Source: Pseudomonadota bacterium
Lineage (GTDB): Bacteria; Pseudomonadota; Alphaproteobacteria; Rhizobiales; Xanthobacteraceae
Reading direction: 5' to 3'
NCBI GenBank assembly: GCA_023435725.1
Contig: JAEYRD010000098.1
Location: 3,625-67,624 of the forward strand
Length of the DNA stretch: 64,000 bases
The notes under the pieces were generated by a model. It saw only the letters and a program-made list of their open reading frames with translations, made no database searches and was not told the DNA's origin. A program made the translations under genes and the position numbers. Shown in pieces: positions 50,637 through 58,826 of the stretch. Numbering within the stretch: the stretch's first letter is position 1; each line of letters starts with the position of its first letter.

Positions 50637-52154
50637 ATGACTGACAAGAGCAATCTCCCCGAAGACCGCATTCCCGTTATCGTCGGCATCGGCGAAATCG
50701 TCGACCGCCCGAAAGAGATCACCGAGGGTCTCGAGCCGCTCGATCTTCTGGAGCAAGCGCTGCGCCGTGCCGAGCAGGATGCGGGTGCAAAGCTGCTCGG
50801 CGAGGTGCAATCGCTCGACGTCGTCAACTTCCTGAGTTGGCGCTACCGCGATCCGGAGAAGCTGCTGGCGCAGCGGCTCGGGATCACGCCTTCGCATTGC
50901 TATTACGGCCCGGTCGGCGGCGAGAGCCCGATCCGCTACATCCACGAGGCCGCCAAGCGCATCGCACGCGGCGAATGCACCGCGGCTGCGGTCTGCGGCG
51001 CCGAGGCGCAGTCGACCGCGACCAAGGCGGAACGCGCCGGGGCCAAGTTGCCCTGGACCCCGTTCGCCCATGATGTCGAGGAGCCGAAGCGCGGCGCCGC
51101 GTTCCAGAAACCGCTGGCCGTGACACTCGGCGTGTTTCGCCCCGTCACCGTCTATCCGTTCTATGAGGCGGCTTCGTCAGCCCATTGGGGCCAGACACCG
51201 CGTGAAGCCATGGCAGAGTCTGGCACGCTGTGGTCGCGCTATTCGGAAGCCGCCGCGCAAAATCCCAACGCCTGGCTGAAGCGGCGTTTCACACCGGACG
51301 AGATCACGACTCCGACGGCGGACAACCGGCTGATCGCGTGGCCCTACAACAAGCTCATGGTTGCCAACCCGAGCGTCAACATGGGCGGCGCGCTGCTGCT
51401 CACCAGCCTCGCCAAGGCGCGTGCGGCCGGCATCGCGGAGGACAAGCTGGTCTATCCACTCGGCGGCGCCTCGGCGGAAGAACCGCGCGACTACCTGCTG
51501 CGCGACCAGTTCCATGAGAGCCATCCGCAGAACGCAGTCCTGAAAGCGGCGATGGATCTCGCCGGCGGCGACGGCAAGAAGTTCGACGCCATCGAGCTCT
51601 ACAGCTGCTTCCCCTGCGTGCCCAAGATGGCGCGGCGGACGCTGGGCCTGGGTAACGACGTGCAGCCGACGGTGACGGGCGGCCTCACCTTCTTCGGCGC
51701 TCCGCTCAACACCTACATGACGCATGCGGCCTGCGCGATGGCGCGGCGCGTGCGCGATGGCGCGAAACTCGGCCTGCTCTATGGCCAGGGCGGCTTCGTC
51801 ACCAAGCATCACGCGCTGGTCGTGTCGAAGACAGCGCCGCGCGGAGCGCTGGCGCAAGTGACGAGCGTGCAGAGCGAGGCCGACCGCGACAAGCGCGCGG
51901 TGCCGGACTTCGTCACGGAGCCATCAGGCAAGGGCAAAGTGGAGAGCTTTACGGTGCTCTATGGCCGCAACGGCGATGTCGAGCACGGCGTTGTGATGCT
52001 GCGCACGGCGGATGATCGCCGCACGCTGGCGCGGATTCCGGCGAGCGATGCGGCGACGCTGGCGCACCTGCTCAATATGGATCAGACGCCGGTCGGCTCG
52101 CTCGGCGAGATCAAGATGGCCGCGGACGGTGTCCCGGAGTGGCGGGTGGCCTGA
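50637..52154 (+). CDS. Thiolase-like acetyl-CoA acetyltransferase with C-terminal extension
   Basis: A 505-residue thiolase-superfamily protein. PVIVGIGEIVDRPKEI opens the fold, NRLIAWPYNKLMVANPSVNMGGALLL is a conserved central block, and FFGAPLNTYMTHAACAM and LYGQGGFVTKHHAL follow the active-site pattern. The region after residue about 410 is an OB-fold-like extension (VESFTVLYGRNGDVEHGVVMLRT) resembling the DUF35 partner of other thiolases, here fused. The catalytic cysteine is not obvious at the standard place. The ribosome site is weak. Confidence 0.82.
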   Translation: MTDKSNLPEDRIPVIVGIGEIVDRPKEITEGLEPLDLLEQALRRAEQDAGAKLLGEVQSLDVVNFLSWRYRDPEKLLAQRLGITPSHCYYGPVGGESPIRYIHEAAKRIARGECTAAAVCGAEAQSTATKAERAGAKLPWTPFAHDVEEPKRGAAFQKPLAVTLGVFRPVTVYPFYEAASSAHWGQTPREAMAESGTLWSRYSEAAAQNPNAWLKRRFTPDEITTPTADNRLIAWPYNKLMVANPSVNMGGALLLTSLAKARAAGIAEDKLVYPLGGASAEEPRDYLLRDQFHESHPQNAVLKAAMDLAGGDGKKFDAIELYSCFPCVPKMARRTLGLGNDVQPTVTGGLTFFGAPLNTYMTHAACAMARRVRDGAKLGLLYGQGGFVTKHHALVVSKTAPRGALAQVTSVQSEADRDKRAVPDFVTEPSGKGKVESFTVLYGRNGDVEHGVVMLRTADDRRTLARIPASDAATLAHLLNMDQTPVGSLGEIKMAADGVPEWRVA

Positions 52155-52156
52155 TC

Positions 52157-52294
52157 TCCCTCGCCCCGCTCGCGGGGAGAGGGTTGGGGTGAGGGGGAGT
52201 CTCCACGGGGCGGTGAGAGTGGACTCGCGGAGAGTCCCCCTCACCCGACGCGCTTCGCGTGTCGACCTCTCCCCGCAAGCGGGGCGAGGTGAAG
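52157..52294. repeat. Palindromic repeat family C
   Basis: CTCCCTCGCCCCGCTCGCGG at the left mirrors CCCCGCAAGCGGGGCGAGG at the right, with GGGGGAGTCTCC and GGAGAGTCCCCC inside. It fills the gap between the convergent thiolase and RND adaptor genes. Confidence 0.85.
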
Positions 52295-52300
52295 AAGCCC

Positions 52301-53497
52301 TCAGCTCTTCGGCGCCTGCTTTTCCGATGCCGTTGCGGGCTTGCCGCCGGCGCCGACGACGCGGACGGCGTCGCCATCGGAGAGGCCGTCCGGCGGGGCG
52401 CTGATGACGCGATCGTCGGGCGAGATTCCTGATGCAAGCTCGATCTCGCGGCCGAGATCACGGGCGATCGTCACGGTTTTGAACAGCACCTTGTCGTCCG
52501 CACCGACGGTCGCGACGCGCAGGCCGCTGCCGTTGAAGATCAGGGCGCTGGCAGGGATGCTGAGCGGAGCGGAGTCGCGCTGGAGGCCGAGCTTCACGCT
52601 GGCATAGCCGCCGGGCATCAGCTCTCCGCTGGAATTATCCAGACCAAGCTGCATGCGCGTCGTGCCCGAGGCGACGTCGACGGCCTGCGAGGAGGCCTCC
52701 ACCGTCGCCGGGAAGGTCCGGTTTGGATACTCCGGCAGCGTAATGGTGGCCTTGGCGCCCATCTTGATCGCCGGCACATAGTTCTGGGGAACGTTGACGT
52801 AAACGCGCAGCTTGGTGATGTCGGAGACCACGAACATCGCCGGGCCGGAGCCGCCGCCGGCATTGATCAGCGCACCGACGTCGGTATCGCGCGCCGTGAC
52901 CACGCCGTCGAAGGGCGCGGTGATCTTCTTGTAGCCCGCCAGCGCCTCGAGGCGCTCGACATTGGCCTGCCCCGAATGGACGGCAGCGTTCTTGTTGGAA
53001 AGGTCGGCAGTGCGTTCGTCGATCTCCTGCGCAGAGACGAAGTTCGATGCGACCAGCGTCTTGCGCCGGTTCAGCGTCGCTTCCGACAGCCGTGCGCTCG
53101 CCTGCTGGCTGGCGAGGTCGGCGCGAGCCTGCAAGAGCTGCTGGTCGAGGTCGGGCGCCTCGATCTCGGCGATCACCTGTCCGGCCTTGACGCGAGCGCC
53201 GATGTCGGCGCTCCAGCTCTTCAGATAGCCCGAGACGCGGGCGAAGATCGGTGCACGATAATAGGCCTCGAGCCGGCCCGGCAGGTCGATGGTGGCGTTG
53301 CGGGCCTTGGCATTGGGCAGGGCCACCGCGACGCTGGGGACCGCCTGGTCGTCGGTCCATTCCTTCAGCTTGGAGCCCTGGTCCTCGCGGGCCCGGATGC
53401 CGGTGCCAACCACGAGACCTGCTGCCATCAGCGCCACCACGCCGAAAATGCCCAGTTTCCGGTGCGACACCGAGGAGCGCGGTTCAGTGGGCGACAT
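52301..53497 (-). CDS. RND efflux pump periplasmic adaptor (membrane fusion protein)
   Basis: A 398-residue HlyD/AcrA-like adaptor. One N-terminal membrane segment (about residues 15-35) is followed by the barrel-sandwich start APIFARVSGYLKSWSADIGARVKAGQVIAEI, a coiled-coil hairpin (about 115-180), the second lipoyl half (YKKITAPFDGVVTARDTDVG) and beta-barrel domains. The ATG of MSPTEPRSS has TTGGAGA upstream and lies inside the end of the permease gene, overlapping it by 14 bases. No outer-membrane channel gene is adjacent. Confidence 0.9.
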   Translation of the reverse strand: MSPTEPRSSVSHRKLGIFGVVALMAAGLVVGTGIRAREDQGSKLKEWTDDQAVPSVAVALPNAKARNATIDLPGRLEAYYRAPIFARVSGYLKSWSADIGARVKAGQVIAEIEAPDLDQQLLQARADLASQQASARLSEATLNRRKTLVASNFVSAQEIDERTADLSNKNAAVHSGQANVERLEALAGYKKITAPFDGVVTARDTDVGALINAGGGSGPAMFVVSDITKLRVYVNVPQNYVPAIKMGAKATITLPEYPNRTFPATVEASSQAVDVASGTTRMQLGLDNSSGELMPGGYASVKLGLQRDSAPLSIPASALIFNGSGLRVATVGADDKVLFKTVTIARDLGREIELASGISPDDRVISAPPDGLSDGDAVRVVGAGGKPATASEKQAPKS

Positions 53498-56400
53498 GCG
53501 AAGTCTCCAATGGGGCGGCGGCTTTGGCGCCTTGTTTCTTGTGTACCATACTGAACACCACGGGAACAAACATCAGCGTGGCAAAGGTTGCAAAGATCAG
53601 GCCGCCGATCACGGCGCGCCCCAGTGGCGCATTCTGCTCACCGCCCTCGCCCAGCCCCAGAGCCATCGGCGCCATGCCGATGATCATGGCGAGCGCGGTC
53701 ATCAGGACCGGGCGGAACCGGACGAAGCCGGCTTCGAGCGCGGCTGCGATGGGATCGCCGAGCTCCTCGTAGCGCTCGCGCGCGAAGGAGATCACGAGCA
53801 CGCTGTTGGCGGTGGCGACGCCCATGCACATGATGGCGCCTGTCAGCGCGGGTACCGACAGCGTGGTCTCGGTCGTGAACAGCATCCAGACGATGCCGGC
53901 CAGCGCCGCCGGCAGCGCGGTGATGATCACGAAAGGATCGGACCAGGACTGGAAGTTCACGACGATCAGCAGGTAGATCAGCACGACCGCGCCAAGCAGG
54001 CCGAACAAGAGGCCGGTGAAGGCACCGTTCATGGTCTGCACTTGGCCGAGCAGTGCCACCGACGAGCCTTTCGGCAGGTCCTTGGCGGTATCTGCAATGA
54101 CCTGACGAATATCATTCGACACCGCGCCGAGATCGCGGCCCGAGGTCGTCGCAAAGATCTGCACCAGCGTCTGGATGTCATATTGCGAGACCACCGCGCT
54201 CGAGGTCGAGCGCCTGATGTCGGCGATGCCGCCGAGGATCGGCGACTGCGGATTGCCCGCGGCGGTGATCGGCAGCGTCTGCAGCGCGCTGAGCGAGTCG
54301 ATCTGGTATTGCGGCGTCTGCATCACGATCGAGTAGGACACGCCGTTGTCCGGGTTGAGATAGTAGGTCGGGGCCACCTGCGAGGACCCGGCGAGATTGA
54401 CCACAAGGCTGTTGGTGACATCGCGCTCGGTCAGGCCGACATATTGCGCACGGGTGCGGTCGACATCGATATTGAAGGTCGGGTTGTTCGGCGACTGCTG
54501 GATGCGCGCATCGGCAACGCCTGGAATCTTGCGGACCTTCGCCAGCAGGCTGTTGGCATAGGCAAAGTTGGCGTTGAGATTGTTGCCGCGGATTTGCAGG
54601 TCGATCGGCGCCGGCGCGCCGAAGTTCAGGATCTGGCTGACGATGTCCGCCGGCAGGAAAGCGAAGCTGACACCGGGGAACATCCGCGGCAGCTGCTCCC
54701 GCAGCACCTTCACGTGCTCTTCTGTCGGCTTGTGGCCTTCCTTCAGCTTGATCTGGATGTCGCCGTCCTGCGGACCGATTACGCCGGTGTTGTTATAGGT
54801 CATGTTGATGCCGGAGATCGGCATGCCGATATTATCGGTCATGGTCTCGATCTCGCCCGGAATCAGCTTGCGGACCGCCTTCTGCACGTCGGCGAGCTGA
54901 TTGGCGGTCTCCTCGACGCGGGTACCGACCTGGGTGCGTACATGCATCAGGATGTTGCCGGCATCGACGGCGGGGAAGAAGTTACGGCCAAGGAACGGCA
55001 CCAGCGCGAACGACGCGCCGACGACGCATAGGAAGCCGATCACGAATACCGCGCGATGCGCCAGCGCCATGGCCAGCAGACCACGGTAGCCGCCGCGAAT
55101 GCGCTCGAACCGCGCCTCGAAACCGCGCTGGAACCAGACGAAGGGATTGCGCGACTTCGGCGGCTCGCCCTCGTGATGGACATGCGCGTGCAGCAGATAG
55201 TTCGCCATGGTCGGCACCAGCGTGCGCGACAGGATGAACGACCAGATCATCGCGAACATCACGGCCTCGGCCATCGGCACGAACAGGAAGCGCGCGACAC
55301 CGGTGAGGAAGAACATCGGCACGAACACGATGCAGATACAGAGCAGCGACACGAAGGCAGGCGTCACGATCTGGTTGGCGCCGTCGAGGATCGACTGCTC
55401 GACCGGCTTGCCCTGCTCGAGATGATAATTGATGTTCTCGATTGTCACGGTCGCGTCATCGACGAGGATACCGACCGCCAGCGCAAGGCCGCCGAGCGTC
55501 ATGATGTTCAGCGTCTCGCCGATCGCCGAGAGCATGATGATGGCGCCGAGCACGGACAGCGGAATTGAGACCGCGATGATAATGGTCGAGCGCCAGCTGC
55601 CGAGGAACAGGAGGATCATGACGCTGGTGAGCAGCGCCGCGATGACGCCTTCGAAGGCGACGCCCTCGATCGCGCCGCGCACGAACACCGACTGGTCGCC
55701 GATGAAGCCGATCTTCAGCGCGTCCGGCATCTGGTCCTTGACGTCGATCACCTTCTGCTTGATGCCGGCGATGATATCGAGCGTCGAGGTCGCGCCCGCC
55801 TTCAGCACCATCATCAGCACCGATCGATTACCGTCGACGTGGACGATGTTGGTCTGCGGCGGGTTGCCGTCGCGTACGGTCGCGACGTCGCGCACATAGA
55901 CCATCGCACCGTTGACGGCCCGGATCGGCAGGTTGCCGAGCTCGTCGATCTTGAGCGGCGAGTTGTTGAGCTGGATGTTGTACTCGAAGGTGCCGATCTT
56001 CTGAGTGCCGACCGGCGTAATCAGGTTTTGCGCAGCGAGCGCATTGGCGACGTCCTGGCCGGACAGGCCGCGAGCCTGGAGCGCGGTCGGGTCGAGGTCG
56101 ATCTGGATCTGGCGCTGCTTGCCGCCAAACGGATACGGGATCGCCGCGCCAGGCACGGTGACCAGCGGCGTGCGGAGCTGGTTGATGCCGATGTCGGCGA
56201 GGTTCTGCTCGGTGAGCCCGTCACCCGACAGCGCCACCTGGATGATGGGCACGGTCGAGGCGGAGTAATTCAGGATCAAAGGCGGCGTCGCACCGGGCGG
56301 CAGCTGCTTCAGCAGCGTCTGCGAGATGGCGGTGACCTGGGCGTTGGCAGTGCGGATGTCGACGGTCGGTTGAAAGAAGATCTTGACGATGCCGAAGCCG

Positions 56401-56663
56401 TTATAGGAGTTTGCGACGATGTGCTCGATGTCATTGACCGTCGTCGTCAGCGAGCGCTGGAACGGCGTGGTGATGCGGCCCGACATCTGGTCCGGCGGCA
56501 GGCCGGTGTACTGCCAGACCACGCCGATCACGGGGATGCGGATCTCGGGAAAGATGTCAGTGGGCGTCCGCAGCGCCGCCAGCGGTCCGATGATCAGGAG
56601 CAGGAGCGCGAGCACGACAAACGTGTAGGGCCGGCTCAGGGCAATACGGACCAGAGCAATCAT
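53484..56663 (-). CDS. RND efflux transporter permease subunit
   Basis: A 1059-residue inner-membrane proton-driven pump of the HAE1/AcrB superfamily. The opening MIALVRIALSRPYTFVVLALLLLIIG is the first transmembrane helix. GGLALAVGILVDDATVTIENI is TM4 with the paired aspartates of the proton relay. Two large periplasmic loops and the duplicated C-terminal membrane half are complete. It precedes the adaptor gene, with coupling by overlap. Substrates are unknown; no regulator is adjacent. Confidence 0.93.
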   Translation of the reverse strand: MIALVRIALSRPYTFVVLALLLLIIGPLAALRTPTDIFPEIRIPVIGVVWQYTGLPPDQMSGRITTPFQRSLTTTVNDIEHIVANSYNGFGIVKIFFQPTVDIRTANAQVTAISQTLLKQLPPGATPPLILNYSASTVPIIQVALSGDGLTEQNLADIGINQLRTPLVTVPGAAIPYPFGGKQRQIQIDLDPTALQARGLSGQDVANALAAQNLITPVGTQKIGTFEYNIQLNNSPLKIDELGNLPIRAVNGAMVYVRDVATVRDGNPPQTNIVHVDGNRSVLMMVLKAGATSTLDIIAGIKQKVIDVKDQMPDALKIGFIGDQSVFVRGAIEGVAFEGVIAALLTSVMILLFLGSWRSTIIIAVSIPLSVLGAIIMLSAIGETLNIMTLGGLALAVGILVDDATVTIENINYHLEQGKPVEQSILDGANQIVTPAFVSLLCICIVFVPMFFLTGVARFLFVPMAEAVMFAMIWSFILSRTLVPTMANYLLHAHVHHEGEPPKSRNPFVWFQRGFEARFERIRGGYRGLLAMALAHRAVFVIGFLCVVGASFALVPFLGRNFFPAVDAGNILMHVRTQVGTRVEETANQLADVQKAVRKLIPGEIETMTDNIGMPISGINMTYNNTGVIGPQDGDIQIKLKEGHKPTEEHVKVLREQLPRMFPGVSFAFLPADIVSQILNFGAPAPIDLQIRGNNLNANFAYANSLLAKVRKIPGVADARIQQSPNNPTFNIDVDRTRAQYVGLTERDVTNSLVVNLAGSSQVAPTYYLNPDNGVSYSIVMQTPQYQIDSLSALQTLPITAAGNPQSPILGGIADIRRSTSSAVVSQYDIQTLVQIFATTSGRDLGAVSNDIRQVIADTAKDLPKGSSVALLGQVQTMNGAFTGLLFGLLGAVVLIYLLIVVNFQSWSDPFVIITALPAALAGIVWMLFTTETTLSVPALTGAIMCMGVATANSVLVISFARERYEELGDPIAAALEAGFVRFRPVLMTALAMIIGMAPMALGLGEGGEQNAPLGRAVIGGLIFATFATLMFVPVVFSMVHKKQGAKAAAPLETSHVAH

Positions 56664-56861
56664 TCGTCAGGCAATTCCAAATCAGGGGACAGGGAACACG
56701 CCCCCACGGGTTCCTCAGCTGCTTTACCCGAACACCGCTGAAATGGCCAACGACAGCGCGTCGCGCGCGGTCACTTCCCTGCTATCGCATAGCGAAATCG
56801 CATTCCAGATATGCAGCCTCTGCCCGGAAGATTACAGAACCCGCTTTCTGCCGCGCAAAGA

Positions 56862-56879
56862 CGGCGTCTGGAGACGCCG
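56862..56879 (-). terminator. Candidate terminator downstream of the PAS chemoreceptor gene
   Basis: CGGCGTCT and AGACGCCG pair perfectly around two bases, and the reverse strand continues TCTTTG. The T run is weak. A second dyad, CCGCCTAGGCGG, spans the chemoreceptor stop codon itself. Confidence 0.4.
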
Positions 56880-56904
56880 CCTTCCGGATTGCCATGTTTT
56901 CCGC

Positions 56905-58599
56905 CTAGGCGGTGCGGACCGAGCCCAGGAATTTCCTGACCTCGAGCCTCAGGCGGTTCGAATCGCGCGACAGCGTCTGCGCCGCCGACAGCACCTGCGT
57001 TGAGGCCGAGCCGGTCTCGGAGGCGCCGCGCTGGACATCTCCGACATTGGACGAGACCTGCTGCGTCCCCTGGGCGGCCCGCTGCACGTTGCGGGCGATC
57101 TCCTGGGTCGCCGCGCCCTGCTCTTCCACAACCGCCGCGATCGCAGACGAGATCTCCGACAAGCGCGCGATGGTGCCGCTGATCTCGCTGATGGCGCTGA
57201 CTGACTCTTGGGTCGCGGCCTGGATGCCGCCGACCTGCTGGCCGATCTCGCCGGTGGCCTTGGCCGTCTGCTCGGCGAGCGCCTTCACCTCGGAAGCGAC
57301 CACCGCGAAGCCTCGACCGGCCTCACCGGCCCGCGCCGCCTCGATGGTGGCGTTCAGGGCCAGCAGGTTGGTCTGGCCGGCGATCGCGTTGATGAGCTCG
57401 ACGACGTCGCCGATCCGCGATGCGGCCCGCGACAATTCGCTGACGCGTACGGTGGTGGCTTCCGCCTGGTTGACCGCCTCGCCGGCGATCCGGGCCGAGT
57501 CCTGCACCCGGCGGCCGATCTCGCTCACCGACGACGACATCTCTTCGGCTGCGGAGGCCACCGAATGGACATTGGTTGACGCTTCCTCGGAACCGACCGC
57601 AACAGCGGTGGCCAATTCCTGCGCCCGGCCCGCGGTCGAGGACAGTGTCGAGGCCGAGGCTTCGAGCTCGGTCGCGGCCGACGAGACGGCCTCGACGATC
57701 TCGCCAATCGCGGCCTCAAAGCCGTCGGCAAGCTTCGCCATCTCGCCTTTGCGCTGCGCCTCGGCGCGGCGCTGCACCGCCCGCAGTTCGTCGCGACTGA
57801 AGCGAATGATGGTCTGGACGGTTTGGAGATTGCGCAGCGCCTCGCCGATTTCGTCATCGCGCTCGATGACGATGCGGTTGTCCAGCTTATCTTGCGCGAG
57901 GTTGAGCATCGTGTCGTTGAGATGCTGCATCGGCCCCTGGACCGCGCGCAGGGTCGTAAGTCCGGCGAAGCCGGCAGTGGCAGCGCCGACAACGGCCAGC
58001 AGCGACAGCATCAGGCTCACCGAGCCGCTCGTCGAGAGCGCGCCCCCGATGCCGAGCGCGAGGAGGAACAACGCCTGGACCGCCGTCATGGTGACCAGGC
58101 GCGCCTTCAGCGTCCTGGTGAAAACCGAGAACCGGTCGAGCAGTGAACGGCGACGGATGATGCCGCTATCGATGCGATAGCCGTGCGGCTTCTTCGCGCG
58201 GATCGCGGCGTAGACCTCCTCGGCGAGCCTTCGCTGATCTGCCGGCAGCTTGGTACGAATTGAGGTGTAGCCCGTGACCCGGCCGTTCTCGCGGATCGGA
58301 GAGGCCGTCGCCAGCACCCAGTAGAAGTCGCCGTTCTTGCGGCGGTTCTTCACCGCGCCAAGCCACGGCTTGCCGGCCTTCAGCGCGTCCCAGAAATTAT
58401 CGAACGCCTCCGGCGGCATGTCCGGGTGACGGACGATGTTGTGCGGCTGCCCCATCAGCTCTTCAGACGTGAAGCCCGCCGCGGCGACGAAGTCCTCGTT
58501 GAAGTAGCTCAGCTTGCCCTTGAGGTCGGTCCTGGAAACGATCAGCGTTTCATCGCTGATCGGATATTCGACGTCGGTAACAGGAAAATTCTTGCGCAT
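56905..58599 (-). CDS. Methyl-accepting chemotaxis protein with N-terminal PAS domain (Aer-like)
   Basis: A 564-residue energy/redox or ligand sensor. Residues about 15-115 are a PAS domain of the Aer type (DLKGKLSYFNEDFVAAAGFT, NIVRHPDMPPEAFDNFW, RRKNGDFYWVLA, TGYTSIRTK). Two closely spaced membrane segments (about 168-215), a HAMP-like linker and a long cytoplasmic coiled coil follow, with the conserved hairpin tip (VVELINAIAGQTNLLALNAT and IEAARAGEAGRGFAVVASEV). No CheR-binding pentapeptide is seen at the C-terminus. The signalling tail is almost the same as that of the next receptor gene. Confidence 0.93.
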   Translation of the reverse strand: MRKNFPVTDVEYPISDETLIVSRTDLKGKLSYFNEDFVAAAGFTSEELMGQPHNIVRHPDMPPEAFDNFWDALKAGKPWLGAVKNRRKNGDFYWVLATASPIRENGRVTGYTSIRTKLPADQRRLAEEVYAAIRAKKPHGYRIDSGIIRRRSLLDRFSVFTRTLKARLVTMTAVQALFLLALGIGGALSTSGSVSLMLSLLAVVGAATAGFAGLTTLRAVQGPMQHLNDTMLNLAQDKLDNRIVIERDDEIGEALRNLQTVQTIIRFSRDELRAVQRRAEAQRKGEMAKLADGFEAAIGEIVEAVSSAATELEASASTLSSTAGRAQELATAVAVGSEEASTNVHSVASAAEEMSSSVSEIGRRVQDSARIAGEAVNQAEATTVRVSELSRAASRIGDVVELINAIAGQTNLLALNATIEAARAGEAGRGFAVVASEVKALAEQTAKATGEIGQQVGGIQAATQESVSAISEISGTIARLSEISSAIAAVVEEQGAATQEIARNVQRAAQGTQQVSSNVGDVQRGASETGSASTQVLSAAQTLSRDSNRLRLEVRKFLGSVRTA

Positions 58600-58772
58600 T
58601 GGGGCCCGGCCAATCTCCTCAGGCGTTTATTCTCGGTGAAGGCGACTCGCGGGTGCCTTCACCGCAATTTTCGAAAGCCGAATTTAATCATCGATAAAAC
58701 CGTGGAGCCGTATGATTACGGTCGCTCCCCATGACGCTACCGGCCTGCACCATCATGCTATCGGCAAAGAAA

Positions 58773-58799
58773 ACGAGCGGCGCTTGATGCGCCGCTCGT
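58773..58799 (-). terminator. Rho-independent terminator of the second chemoreceptor gene
   Basis: ACGAGCGGCGC and GCGCCGCTCGT form a perfect 11-bp stem with a five-base loop. On the reverse strand the stem is followed by TTTCTTT. It is 28 bases after the receptor stop codon and is the clearest intrinsic terminator in the window. Confidence 0.85.
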
Positions 58800-58826
58800 C
58801 GTCAGATCGATGAGTCGTGGATTTGC

